Under the pieces are notes generated by a model, which saw only the letters and a list, made by a program, of their open reading frames with translations, was not told the origin of the DNA and did not search any database. DNA of 34,865 nt, taken from positions 1 through 34,865 of the forward strand of contig CANJEJ010000011.1 of the NCBI GenBank assembly GCA_947473325.1. Reading direction: 5' to 3'. Below are positions 26,188 through 34,074 of the stretch, in pieces. How positions within the stretch are numbered: position 1 is the stretch's first letter; each line of letters starts with the position of its first letter. Both the position numbers and the translations under genes were made by a program. Source of the DNA: Alphaproteobacteria bacterium. Its GTDB lineage: Bacteria > Pseudomonadota > Alphaproteobacteria > SHVP01.

Positions 26188-27096
26188 ATGGCCGAACCCC
26201 TGATCGGCGCCGCGCAGCCGGCCGCCCCCGACCTCATCAAGGACAGCACCAGCCGCACGTTCCAGAAGGACGTGATCGAGGCCTCGACCAAGGTGCCGGT
26301 GATCGTCGACTTCTGGGCGCCCTGGTGCGGCCCCTGCAAGCAGCTCGGCCCGCTGCTGGAAAAGGTGGTCAAGGCCGCCAACGGCAAGGTCAAGCTGGTC
26401 AAGGTCGATATCGACGAGAACCCCGAACTCGCCCAGGCGCTCCAGATCCAGTCGATTCCCGCCGTCTACGCCTTTGCCGGCGGCCGCCCGGTCGATGCCT
26501 TTGTCGGCGCCCAGCCGGAAAGCCAGATCAAGGCCTTCGTCGAACGGCTGACCGGGACGATCGGCCCCTCGCCGGTCGAGCAAGCGCTGGAGCAGGCGAA
26601 GGCCGCCTTTGCCGCCGGCGATGTCGCCGCCGCCGCCAATCTCTACGGCCAGATCCTGAAGCACGAGCCGGGCAATCCGGCGGCGATTGCCGGCCTGAGC
26701 CGCTGCCACGCCAGCAAGGGCGACCTGAAGAAGGCCGGCGACGTGCTCGACACCGCCGCCAAGGAGCACAAGGACCACCTCGATATTTCCGCCGCCCGCG
26801 CCGCGTTGCAGCTCGCCGAACAGGCGTCCAAGGCCGGCGATGTCGGCCCGCTGCGGGCCAAGGTGGAGGCCAACCCCGGCGACCACCAGTCGCGCTTCGA
26901 CCTTGGCCTCGCCCTGCTCGGGCAGCAGGATTATGCCGGCGCCGCCGAGTCCTTCCTCGAGATCATCAAGCGCAACCGCGCCTGGAACGAGGACGCGGCG
27001 CGCCAGCAACTCGTGAAGATGTTCGAGGCGCTGGGCCACAAGCATGAAGTGACGCAGAGCGGCCGGCGCAAACTCTCGTCTCTCCTGTTTTCATGA
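26188..27096 (+). CDS. cnoX: Thioredoxin-TPR co-chaperone, CnoX/YbbN-like
   Basis: A 302-residue protein. Residues about 20-125 form a thioredoxin domain with WCGPCK (CGPC at 47-50), FWAPWC and a cis-proline segment (SIPAVYAF). Residues about 130-302 are alpha-helical and TPR-like (EQALEQAKAAFAAGDVAAAANLYGQIL, DLGLALLGQQDYAGAAESFLEII). This is the CnoX (YbbN) layout, a chaperone linked with GroEL and oxidative folding stress. Unlike E. coli CnoX, it keeps both active-site cysteines, so it may have redox activity. Its stop overlaps the next ATG (ATGA), so the LON-domain gene is translationally coupled. Confidence 0.9.
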   Translation: MAEPLIGAAQPAAPDLIKDSTSRTFQKDVIEASTKVPVIVDFWAPWCGPCKQLGPLLEKVVKAANGKVKLVKVDIDENPELAQALQIQSIPAVYAFAGGRPVDAFVGAQPESQIKAFVERLTGTIGPSPVEQALEQAKAAFAAGDVAAAANLYGQILKHEPGNPAAIAGLSRCHASKGDLKKAGDVLDTAAKEHKDHLDISAARAALQLAEQASKAGDVGPLRAKVEANPGDHQSRFDLGLALLGQQDYAGAAESFLEIIKRNRAWNEDAARQQLVKMFEALGHKHEVTQSGRRKLSSLLFS

Positions 27097-27761
27097 GCCA
27101 GCTGTCGGATACGGCAGGCGTCGCCGATCTGCCCCGCATCCTCGCGGTGTTTCCGCTGCCCGGCAGCCTGCTGCTGCCCGGCGGCAATCTGCCGCTGCAT
27201 ATTTTCGAGCCGCGCTATCGCGACATGATTCGCGACACGTTGGGCGGCAAGCGCATCATCGGCATGATCCAGCCGCAGGACCCCGACATGGCGTCGGCGA
27301 AGCCGCCTCTCTATCGCGTCGGCTGCATCGGCAAGATCATGGCCTTCCGCGAAACTGACGATGGCCGCTATTACGTCACGCTGAGCGGTATCTGCCGCTT
27401 CGACGTGAAGCGCGAGCTCGACACCACGACCCTCTACCGCCAGGTCGAGGTCGACTACGACCCCTGGCTCGGCGATTTCAAGTCCGACACGGCACCGAAA
27501 CTCGACCGCGAAAAGCTGATCCCGGCGCTGAAGGCCTTTCTCGGCCATTACGATGTCAAGGTGAACTGGGACGCGATCGACCAGGTGCCGGACGACGCGC
27601 TGATCCGCTCGCTTGCCATGACCTGCCCCTTCGAGGCCGCCGAGAAGCAGGCGATCCTGGAAGCGAAGACGCTGGCCGAGCGCAGCCAGCTGGTGCTGTC
27701 GCTGATCGAGATGGCGAACATTCCGAATGTCGGCGGCGGCGACGACCGCACGCTGCAATAG
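27093..27761 (+). CDS. LON peptidase N-terminal (substrate-binding) domain protein
   Basis: A 222-residue protein covering only the Lon N-terminal domain: VFPLPGSLLLPGGNLPLHIFEPRYRDMI, then GCIGKIMAF, VTLSGICRFDVKREL and ERSQLVLSLIEMANI. No ATPase or protease domain follows, so it is the stand-alone LonN (PF02190) type, probably a substrate-recognition or protein-binding factor. The ATGA overlap with the thioredoxin gene fixes the start. It is a common alphaproteobacterial neighbour of thioredoxin-TPR and Trm112 genes. Confidence 0.92.
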   Translation: MSQLSDTAGVADLPRILAVFPLPGSLLLPGGNLPLHIFEPRYRDMIRDTLGGKRIIGMIQPQDPDMASAKPPLYRVGCIGKIMAFRETDDGRYYVTLSGICRFDVKRELDTTTLYRQVEVDYDPWLGDFKSDTAPKLDREKLIPALKAFLGHYDVKVNWDAIDQVPDDALIRSLAMTCPFEAAEKQAILEAKTLAERSQLVLSLIEMANIPNVGGGDDRTLQ

Positions 27762-27773
27762 AGCGAGAGGCCC

Positions 27774-27977
27774 ATGGCTGAACCCACCGCCGTCGATCCG
27801 CGCCTGCTGGAAATCCTCGTCTGCCCGCTGACCAAGAAGGCGCTGCGCTATGACCGCGAGGCGCAGGAACTGATCAGCGACGCCGCCCGCCTTGCCTATC
27901 CGGTACGCGACGGCATTCCGATCATGCTGGTGGAAGAGGCCCGCGCGCTCGCCGACAGCGAAGTGCGCAAGAGCTGA
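27774..27977 (+). CDS. Trm112 family protein
   Basis: A 67-residue protein with the Trm112/YcaR pattern: [47 protein letters not shown], shown here in overlapping pieces [20 protein letters not shown] and IMLVEEA. Family members act as small partners or stabilisers of methyltransferases and other enzymes. Only one Cys of the zinc site is kept, as in most bacterial versions. GAGAGG before the ATG supports the start. It lies 12 bases after the LON-domain gene. Confidence 0.92.
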   Translation: MAEPTAVDPRLLEILVCPLTKKALRYDREAQELISDAARLAYPVRDGIPIMLVEEARALADSEVRKS

Positions 27978-27995
27978 TCCGGACGCTCCCGCGCC

Positions 27996-28373
27996 ATGAC
28001 CGGCGACCTGGCCGCCCGCCCGCGGCCGACCGAAATCCGCTACCGGAAGACCGAACGCACGCTGTTCGTCACCTTTGACGACGGCCGCACCTATGTGCTG
28101 CCGGCCGAATACCTGCGCGTCGAAAGCCCGTCGGCCGAGGTGCAGGGGCATGGCCCCGATTCGAAGATCACCGTTCCGGGCAAGATGTTCGTCGGCATCA
28201 AGCATATCGAGCCGGTCGGCAACTATGCCGTCCGCCTGGATTTCGACGACGGCCACGACACCGGCATCTTCTCCTGGGAATATCTCTACACACTGGGCCG
28301 TGAACAGGGCGACCGCTGGACAGCCTATCTGGCCGCCATGGAGAATCAGGGCCTGTCGCGCGAATTGGGCTGA
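27996..28373 (+). CDS. DUF971 (gamma-butyrobetaine hydroxylase N-terminal-like) protein
   Basis: A 125-residue protein matching DUF971: PTEIRYRKTERTLFVTFDDG, YVLPAEYLRVESPSAEVQGHG, and the terminal VRLDFDDGHDTGIFSWEYLYTL. The core resembles the N-terminal domain of gamma-butyrobetaine hydroxylase. Family members are linked by context with iron-sulfur or Mrp-type proteins, but the role here is unknown. It ends the thioredoxin-LON-Trm112 run, 18 bases after the Trm112 gene. Confidence 0.9.
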   Translation: MTGDLAARPRPTEIRYRKTERTLFVTFDDGRTYVLPAEYLRVESPSAEVQGHGPDSKITVPGKMFVGIKHIEPVGNYAVRLDFDDGHDTGIFSWEYLYTLGREQGDRWTAYLAAMENQGLSRELG

Positions 28374-28378
28374 GCGAC

Positions 28379-28408
28379 TTGCCTGAGAAAAGCTAAGGCA
28401 ACGCCTTA
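28379..28408. promoter_or_regulatory. Overlapping inverted repeats, candidate operator
   Basis: TTGCCT (28379-28384) and AGGCAA (28396-28401) are inverted arms 11 bases apart. TAAGGC (28394-28399) and GCCTTA (28403-28408) form a second palindrome 3 bases apart. They lie about 80 bases before the solute-binding protein start, where a LysR-type site could act. TTAGGCA at 32364-32370, before the lysR gene, resembles one arm. Weak termination of the DUF971 gene is an alternative. Confidence 0.4.
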
Positions 28409-28486
28409 TCAGAAGTCGTTTGTCGCGGAATGACCCCCGCGCTCGACTGCGCCCACACAGCGCCAAGTCTGTGAGGGGAGCCGTCA

Positions 28487-30040
28487 ATGGGACATCGTGT
28501 CGCCCGAGCTATCGGGATTCTTGCCGTCATCGCTGGGGCCGCGGTCGGCACCCTGCCCGCCACCGCCCAAACCACACCCACCGATGGAAAGACCCTGCGG
28601 GTGGGCACCCCAGCCTTGGCACCGACGCGTGGCAACGTCTTCTCCACCTTCGGCCTGCCCAGCATGTACAGCTGGTACGCCATGTTCGATCCGCTCACGG
28701 TGATGGACCTGAGCGGGCGTGCACAGCCCGCGCTCGCGGTGGCGTGGAAGAACACGAGCCCGACCACCTGGGAGTTCAAGCTGCGCGAGGGCGTGACCTT
28801 CTCGAACGGCGAACCGCTGAACGCGCTGGCCGTCATCGACACGATCAACTGGCTGCAATCGCCCGAGGGCAACGCCAAGGGTGCGTCGATTGCGGCACGC
28901 GTCAAGTTCATCACCAGGACGCGCGCCATCGATGCGACGACGGTCGAGCTGACCACTGAGAAGCCCGACCCCATCGTGCCGAACCTGATCGGCATCATGC
29001 TGGTGGTGCCGTCAAAGGCCTGGCGCGACGCCGGCATCGAAGGCTTCACCACCAATCCGGTCGGCACAGGTCCTTATCGCCAGGTCACCTGGACCGGCGA
29101 CAAGGCCGAGTTCACGGCCTTCACCCAGTCGTGGCGCAAGCCGAAGATTGCCAACCTGCTGTTGGCCGAATTGCCGGAACAGGCGACGCGCGTGCAGGCG
29201 CTGCAGTCCGGCCAGATCGACGTGATGCTGCAGCTGACCGCCAACAACCTCGACACCGTGCGCAAGATGGGGGGCGTTGTCGACATCAACCTGGCGCCCG
29301 ACGTGCTGTCGCTGGCCTTTACCCAGGTGAACGCGAAGGAAGGCGTCGATGTGACGCCGTACAAGGATCGTCGCGTGCGTCAGGCGCTCAACCACGCCGT
29401 CGACAAGCAGGCGATCGAGAAATCAATCATGGCCGATGGCGCCATGGGCAAGGTGGCCAGCCAGGGCATGCCGTCGACCGGCGTCGGCTACAACCCGAGC
29501 CTGAAGCCATATCCCTATGATCCGGCGCTGGCGCGCAAGATGCTGAGCGAGGCCGGCTACGACAACAAGCTCTCGTTCAAGGTCGAGATCGTCGAAGGCG
29601 GCAACTTCGACCTCTACCAGCAGGTCGCGCTCGACCTCGCCAAGGTCGGCGTAACCATGACGGTGATTCCCAGCACCTTCGCCACCCGGCTGAAGAACAT
29701 GCGCGATATCCTGTGGGAGAGCGCGGTGTGGCAGTACAACTGGAACGTTGCCCCGGCAATGGACGGCATCACCGCCATGTACAACCACTCCTGCAACAAG
29801 GCGGGCAAGCCCTATCTGTGCGATGCCGTGCAGCAGAAGATGATCGACCAGATCTCGGTCGAACTCGACCCCGCCAAGCGTCTGTCTATGCTGCAGGAGC
29901 TGGTCAAGCTGCAGCGCGACGAGGCGGTCAACCTGTTCCTGTTCGAGAACACCGACGTGAACGCACTGTCGCCAAAGGTGAAGAACTTCAAGTTCATCAA
30001 CCGCTACATCGCCTATCACGACATCGAACTGGCCGACTGA
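28487..30040 (+). CDS. ABC transporter substrate-binding protein, family 5 (second orphan)
   Basis: A 517-residue secreted protein with a signal peptide (MGHRVARAIGILAVIAG, cleavage after PATA at residue 27). The SBP_bac_5 pattern includes VAWKNTSPTTWEFKLREGVTFSNGEPL, NPVGTGPYRQV, RVRQALNHAVDKQAIEKSIM and YPYDPALARKMLSEAGY in order. It is a paralogue of the protein at 23387-24937 and shares a Cys-x9-Cys pair (SCNKAGKPYLC) in the same region. It probably binds a peptide-like or amide solute in the periplasm. No importer genes are adjacent. GAGGGGAG 6 bases before ATG 28487 supports the start. It converges with the nitrilase-like gene, with only 7 bases between their ends. Confidence 0.92.
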   Translation: MGHRVARAIGILAVIAGAAVGTLPATAQTTPTDGKTLRVGTPALAPTRGNVFSTFGLPSMYSWYAMFDPLTVMDLSGRAQPALAVAWKNTSPTTWEFKLREGVTFSNGEPLNALAVIDTINWLQSPEGNAKGASIAARVKFITRTRAIDATTVELTTEKPDPIVPNLIGIMLVVPSKAWRDAGIEGFTTNPVGTGPYRQVTWTGDKAEFTAFTQSWRKPKIANLLLAELPEQATRVQALQSGQIDVMLQLTANNLDTVRKMGGVVDINLAPDVLSLAFTQVNAKEGVDVTPYKDRRVRQALNHAVDKQAIEKSIMADGAMGKVASQGMPSTGVGYNPSLKPYPYDPALARKMLSEAGYDNKLSFKVEIVEGGNFDLYQQVALDLAKVGVTMTVIPSTFATRLKNMRDILWESAVWQYNWNVAPAMDGITAMYNHSCNKAGKPYLCDAVQQKMIDQISVELDPAKRLSMLQELVKLQRDEAVNLFLFENTDVNALSPKVKNFKFINRYIAYHDIELAD

Positions 30041-30047
30041 AACGGCT

Positions 30048-31076
30048 CTAGGCGTCCGGGGCGATCAGGATGCCGTTGGCCACGAGACGATCGATGATGT
30101 CGCGCTCGAGCGCGGTGTTCTCCGCCTCGTGGGCGACCGGCCGGTCGAGCCAGTGGTCGAGCGGAAAGTGGTCGGCCGAGGCGTAGGACCGCGCATGCAG
30201 ACGCGGCTGCAGCTGGACCAGCAGGTTGTTGGTCTGGCCTGTGCGGCGGCAGCGCAGGGCCTGGATGTCGATCTCGGCCGTCACCGTTGTTTCGTCATAG
30301 GTATCGGCCTGGGCCAGGATGCGGCCTTCGAAGTCGACAATCTCCGCATACATCCGTGGCTTGCCAGCGCTGCCGGCGACGCCGATGAACGGGCCGTAGT
30401 TGGCCGCCGCCAGGTAGGCGATGTTTTCATAGGCGCGCATTTGCCGCACAAGATGTGCGCCGGTCGCCGGATCGACGGTGATGCGCGACCCCATCGTGTT
30501 GAGGAAGACCTCGGCCCCCTTCATCGCCAGCGCGCGCGCGACCTCCGGCCAGTGCGTTTCCCGTGCGATCAGGAAGCCGAGCCGGCCGAGCGGCGTGTCG
30601 ACAACCGGGAAGATCGACTTGTAGCCGTAGGCCCGGATCCAGTCGGAATAGACGTCGCTGGGCCGCGTCTTCGACGTCATCGCATAGAGCTTGCGATACT
30701 TCATCACCATCTCGCCCGACGGCGCGATGAGGAAGGCCGTGTTCCAGTAGCGGTCGGGAAAATCGGGAATGAATTCGAAGCTGCAGCCACCGACATAGGC
30801 GCCGGTTTCAGCCGCCACCGCGCTCAGGCGGTCCGTCTCCGGCCCGGGCATGCGGATCGAGGCCTGCACCCAGTCCGCGACGCTGCGTCCCGGTGTGATC
30901 CCATGCAGGCAGAATTCCGGCAGCAACACGAGCTTGCTGCCCTGTTCGCGCACGGCCGCGCGAACCATCTCGCAGGCATGCGCGACATTGAAATCAAGCG
31001 CCGAGCGGTCGAATGGACCCGTCTCGTCGAACACCCGCCGCAACGCCTGCTGACATACGGTGAGGCGATAGGTCAT
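30048..31076 (-). CDS. Nitrilase-superfamily (carbon-nitrogen hydrolase) protein, catalytic Cys replaced by Ala
   Basis: A 342-residue protein with the CN-hydrolase fold. The catalytic Glu54 (LLPEFCLHG) and the Lys in the KYRKLY motif (Lys129) are present. At the position of the nucleophile cysteine it reads GFLIARETHWPEVARALA, with Ala171 (codon GCA at 30566-30564) where the family has Cys followed by a residue and Asp or Glu. The segments after it (KGAEVFLNTMGS, RAYENIAYLAAANY) are well kept, so the gene does not look degraded. It starts 10 bases after the amidohydrolase stop and is probably co-transcribed with it. It may bind rather than hydrolyse its ligand, or work in another way. Confidence 0.88.
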   Translation of the reverse strand: MTYRLTVCQQALRRVFDETGPFDRSALDFNVAHACEMVRAAVREQGSKLVLLPEFCLHGITPGRSVADWVQASIRMPGPETDRLSAVAAETGAYVGGCSFEFIPDFPDRYWNTAFLIAPSGEMVMKYRKLYAMTSKTRPSDVYSDWIRAYGYKSIFPVVDTPLGRLGFLIARETHWPEVARALAMKGAEVFLNTMGSRITVDPATGAHLVRQMRAYENIAYLAAANYGPFIGVAGSAGKPRMYAEIVDFEGRILAQADTYDETTVTAEIDIQALRCRRTGQTNNLLVQLQPRLHARSYASADHFPLDHWLDRPVAHEAENTALERDIIDRLVANGILIAPDA

Positions 31077-31086
31077 TGAGAAAGGC

Positions 31087-32268
31087 CTATTCCGCCGGCA
31101 CAGCCTCGGCCATCTTGTCCGTCGGCGCCACCGTCACGTCCCAGCGGCAGAATTCGAGGGCGTTGTCGCGCAGGGCCATGCGGATGTGATCGGGGCTGAC
31201 ATCCGTGCGTTCCATGAATTCGCGCGTCTGGCCCGGCTGGTAGTCGAGATGGGGATAGTCGGCCGAGAACAGCGTCCGGTTCGGCGCCTTGGTCCATTCG
31301 ATGAACAGTGGCAGGAAGTGGTCTTCCGGCTCGAAGCCGAGCCAGAGTTGGCGCTGCACATACTCTTCGGGATTGAGCTTGAGCAAAGGCGCGCGGATGC
31401 GGACGCTGTCGACGAACTTTTCCTGCCTCTCGTGGATGCGCTCGATCACCATCGGTACCCAGCCGAGCCCCGCTTCGAAGATGCCGAACTTGAGCTTTGG
31501 GAACAGTTCGCACACACCCCCCAGCACCAGGTTGCAGAAGGCCTGCATGCCCGTCATCGGAAAGCCGATGATGTCGCTCCACAGGCCCGGTCCCTTGGGC
31601 CAGTTGTATTCGTGCCCCGGCACATAGGGATCGCTGAAGGCGTGAATCGCAAGCGGCACGTTCAGCCGCGAGGCCTCTTCATAGATCGGGAAGTAGTGTT
31701 CGTTCGCCAGCGTGTGATACTCGCCCGGCCCGTTGCCGATGACCTGTGGGTTGATGTAGATCGCCGGGAAACCCAGCTCGAACAGGCAGCGGTGCATTTC
31801 CTTGATCGCCGCCGCCGGGTCGCCAGCGTTGATCACGCCGAAGCCGAAATAGCGGTCGGGGTGGGTCTTGCAGAAGTCGTGCAGCCAGTTGTTATAGGCC
31901 TGCGCCATCGCATTGCCCATTTCCCGGCTGTCCATGTAGGAGGGGCCGATGATGCGCGACGGCATCAGCAGACCGCGGTCGATCCCCTCCGGATTCATGA
32001 AGTCCTTTATGCGGAAATGCGGGTCGACGCCGCCGATCGGACCCGGCGGCTGGCCCGACGGCGACAGGTAGGGATGGCGGCCGAGATGCGGATACCAGTA
32101 GCGCCCGGCGCGGAAATACTTCACGCCATCGATTTCCTCGAAGCGCGGCCGGTCCGGGTTCTTGCGGAACTCCTGATCGAGGTAGCGATCCCACAGGTTC
32201 GGGTCCATGCCGACATGGCTGTCGGCATCGATGGTGAGATAGGGCGCAATCCGGTTGATGGTCTGCAT
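31087..32268 (-). CDS. Amidohydrolase family 2 (ACMSD-like) metal-dependent hydrolase/decarboxylase
   Basis: A 393-residue TIM-barrel protein of the amidohydrolase-2 group. Likely metal or catalytic residues are Asp16 and His18 (IDADSHVG), His209 (PLAIHAFSD), Glu265 in the FEAGLGWVP motif and Asp337 (FSADYPH). Family members cleave C-C or C-N bonds of cyclic acids, lactones and related compounds with a divalent metal. The active-site set looks intact. I chose ATG 32268, preceded by GAAGG; an in-frame GTG at 32301 lacks a ribosome site. It is divergent from lysR, which probably controls it, and the nitrilase-like gene follows 10 bases on. Confidence 0.88.
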   Translation of the reverse strand: MQTINRIAPYLTIDADSHVGMDPNLWDRYLDQEFRKNPDRPRFEEIDGVKYFRAGRYWYPHLGRHPYLSPSGQPPGPIGGVDPHFRIKDFMNPEGIDRGLLMPSRIIGPSYMDSREMGNAMAQAYNNWLHDFCKTHPDRYFGFGVINAGDPAAAIKEMHRCLFELGFPAIYINPQVIGNGPGEYHTLANEHYFPIYEEASRLNVPLAIHAFSDPYVPGHEYNWPKGPGLWSDIIGFPMTGMQAFCNLVLGGVCELFPKLKFGIFEAGLGWVPMVIERIHERQEKFVDSVRIRAPLLKLNPEEYVQRQLWLGFEPEDHFLPLFIEWTKAPNRTLFSADYPHLDYQPGQTREFMERTDVSPDHIRMALRDNALEFCRWDVTVAPTDKMAEAVPAE

Positions 32269-32375
32269 CGGGCGGGCCTTCGCAAAGAACAATTCGCGCA
32301 CACTTAAGGGGCTGGCCGCGGGTCGGACAAACGGCTTATTTTGAGGGTGAGGCCAAGCAAAAGTTAGGCAGTCCG

Positions 32376-33314
32376 ATGCCCCGCAAACTGCCGCCGCTCA
32401 ATGCAATCCGCGCCTTCGAGGCGGCTGGCCGCCATGGCAGCTTTGCCCACGCGGCGCTTGAGCTGAACGTGACGCCCGCCGCCGTCAGCCACCAGGTCAA
32501 GGGTCTGGAGGAGTTCCTCGGCATCACCCTGTTCGACCGTCTGGCGCGCGGCCTGGTGCTGACCGATGCCGGCCGCGCGGCCCTGCCGGCGCTGCGCGAA
32601 GGCCTCGATCGCGTCGACGAGGCCTTTCACCAGATCACCCATGGCCAGTCCGGTCATGTGCTGACCGTGCGCGTGTCGCCTTCGTTCGCCGCCGACTGGC
32701 TCGTGCCCCGGCTGGGCCGGTTCCGTGACGCGGTGCCCGGATTCGACCTGCGTGTCCGGGCGCCCAACAACGACATCAACCTCGACAAGGATGTCGTCGA
32801 CCTCGTGGTCGCCTATCACCCGACGGCTTATGCCGGCTATCGCGTCGAACGGCTGGTGATGGAAGAGGTCTTTCCGGTCTGCGCGCCCGGCCTGGCAGCC
32901 GCCCACCCTCTCCACACACCCAACGACCTGCGCCACCACACGCTGCTGCATGACGAGACGATGTACCGGGTGCGCAATTTTCCCGACTGGCCGATGTGGC
33001 TCGACTTTGCCGGCGTGCACGGCCTCGACGCCCAGCGCGGGCCCCGCCTCAGCTATTCCAACCTGGTGCAGCAGGCCGCCGTCGACGGCGCCGGCGTAGC
33101 ACTCGGGCGCAGCGTCCTGGTCGCCGATGCGCTGGCCGACGGCCGCCTGATCAAGCCCTTCGACGTCAGCTATCCGGCGAATTTCGGCTACTACGTCATC
33201 TCGCTCATCAACTCGCCCAATCGCGACAAGATCGAACTGTTCTGCGACTGGCTGTTCGCCGAGATGGGAACGACGCGAGCGGCGCGTGGTGCGGACAGTC
33301 CGTCCCCGGTGTAG
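32376..33314 (+). CDS. LysR family transcriptional regulator (GcvA-like)
   Basis: A 312-residue LysR-type regulator. The N-terminal winged helix has LPPLNAIRAFEAAGRHGSFAHAA in pieces, ELNVTPAAVSHQVKGLEEFLG and LFDRLARGLVLTDAG, the form typical of the GcvA subgroup. The effector domain (about 95-300) is complete, with VSPSFAADWLVPRL and DGAGVALGRSVLVADAL. It is transcribed away from the amidohydrolase across a 107-base gap, the usual layout for a LysR protein controlling its neighbour. The effector is probably the substrate of that operon, by inference. No strong ribosome site precedes the ATG. Confidence 0.93.
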   Translation: MPRKLPPLNAIRAFEAAGRHGSFAHAALELNVTPAAVSHQVKGLEEFLGITLFDRLARGLVLTDAGRAALPALREGLDRVDEAFHQITHGQSGHVLTVRVSPSFAADWLVPRLGRFRDAVPGFDLRVRAPNNDINLDKDVVDLVVAYHPTAYAGYRVERLVMEEVFPVCAPGLAAAHPLHTPNDLRHHTLLHDETMYRVRNFPDWPMWLDFAGVHGLDAQRGPRLSYSNLVQQAAVDGAGVALGRSVLVADALADGRLIKPFDVSYPANFGYYVISLINSPNRDKIELFCDWLFAEMGTTRAARGADSPSPV

Positions 33315-33431
33315 CTGGCGTGCGGATGGAGCAGGGCCCCGATTCAACCGAGCAGTTCGGCGAAGATTCTGTTCGCCCAAGCTGGAGCCGAAGGCTTGGT
33401 GAGCCTGTGTCCGCCCTTGACCGACAGAGCG

Positions 33432-33986
33432 CTATTTTCTCGCCGGCTTCCCGGCGTTGGCCTTTGCGACAAACAGCATGAACAGCGCGAGCGGTCGCTT
33501 GAACAGCAGCAGGTAGCTGACATGCAGCACGACGATCAGAATGAGCAAATTGCCCATCGTCTCGTGCAGCTCGCCTAGCGGGCCTTCCTCTCGATCAGAC
33601 TCCCCGTCGTTCCGCCCGTCGCCGTTGGCGAAAGCCGGGGCGGCGATCGTCGCATCGGCCAAGCCAAGGGTGCGCCCGCCATCCATCGCAATCCCCGTCA
33701 GCGTCGTCGCGAGCAGGGAAAGTGCAATGCCGAAAAGAAGCGTCTTGCTGATCGCGGGATGGGCCAGTGCGTTGCCCAGCCGCAACCCCTGGAAGCTGGG
33801 GTAGAACCGCTGCAGGCCAAGTTGCGGCAGGCCCGTGGTCATCCATACCAGGCGGAACAGCATGGCAAGCGCCACGCCATAGCCGAGCCAATCATGAATC
33901 GCACCCACCTCGGCTGTCAGATAGGCCAGGACCACCAGGACGGCCAGCGTGGCGTGGAAGATGCGAATGCGGTGCAGAAGTGTCAT
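33432..33986 (-). CDS. Cytochrome b561-like membrane protein
   Basis: A 184-residue protein with four predicted membrane helices. His11 (IRIFHATLA), the His in GAIHDWLGY, the His in LGELHETMGN and the His in VVLHVSYLLL sit at helix positions suited to two b-type haems. The loop between helices 3 and 4 is hydrophilic and acidic (NGDGRNDGESDREEG). It fits the bacterial cytochrome b561 / Ni-Fe hydrogenase b-subunit family, which passes electrons between quinol and periplasmic partners. TGAGGCCAC before the ATG supports the start. No redox partner gene is adjacent. The 117 bases between it and lysR hold nothing I recognise. Confidence 0.85.
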   Translation of the reverse strand: MTLLHRIRIFHATLAVLVVLAYLTAEVGAIHDWLGYGVALAMLFRLVWMTTGLPQLGLQRFYPSFQGLRLGNALAHPAISKTLLFGIALSLLATTLTGIAMDGGRTLGLADATIAAPAFANGDGRNDGESDREEGPLGELHETMGNLLILIVVLHVSYLLLFKRPLALFMLFVAKANAGKPARK

Positions 33987-34074
33987 GTGGCCTCAGGGCA
34001 GAAGGATGTCCGATGGTGTCAGCAATGCCCGATAACCACCGGTGAAAATGTAGCGTTACAGTTTTCGAAGTCCG

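Noticed and set aside
31186-32307. A 373-codon + strand frame opposite the amidohydrolase, and a similar one opposite the nitrilase (30129-31079).
   Set aside because: The - strand frames carry conserved motifs and plausible spacing; the + strand frames do not.
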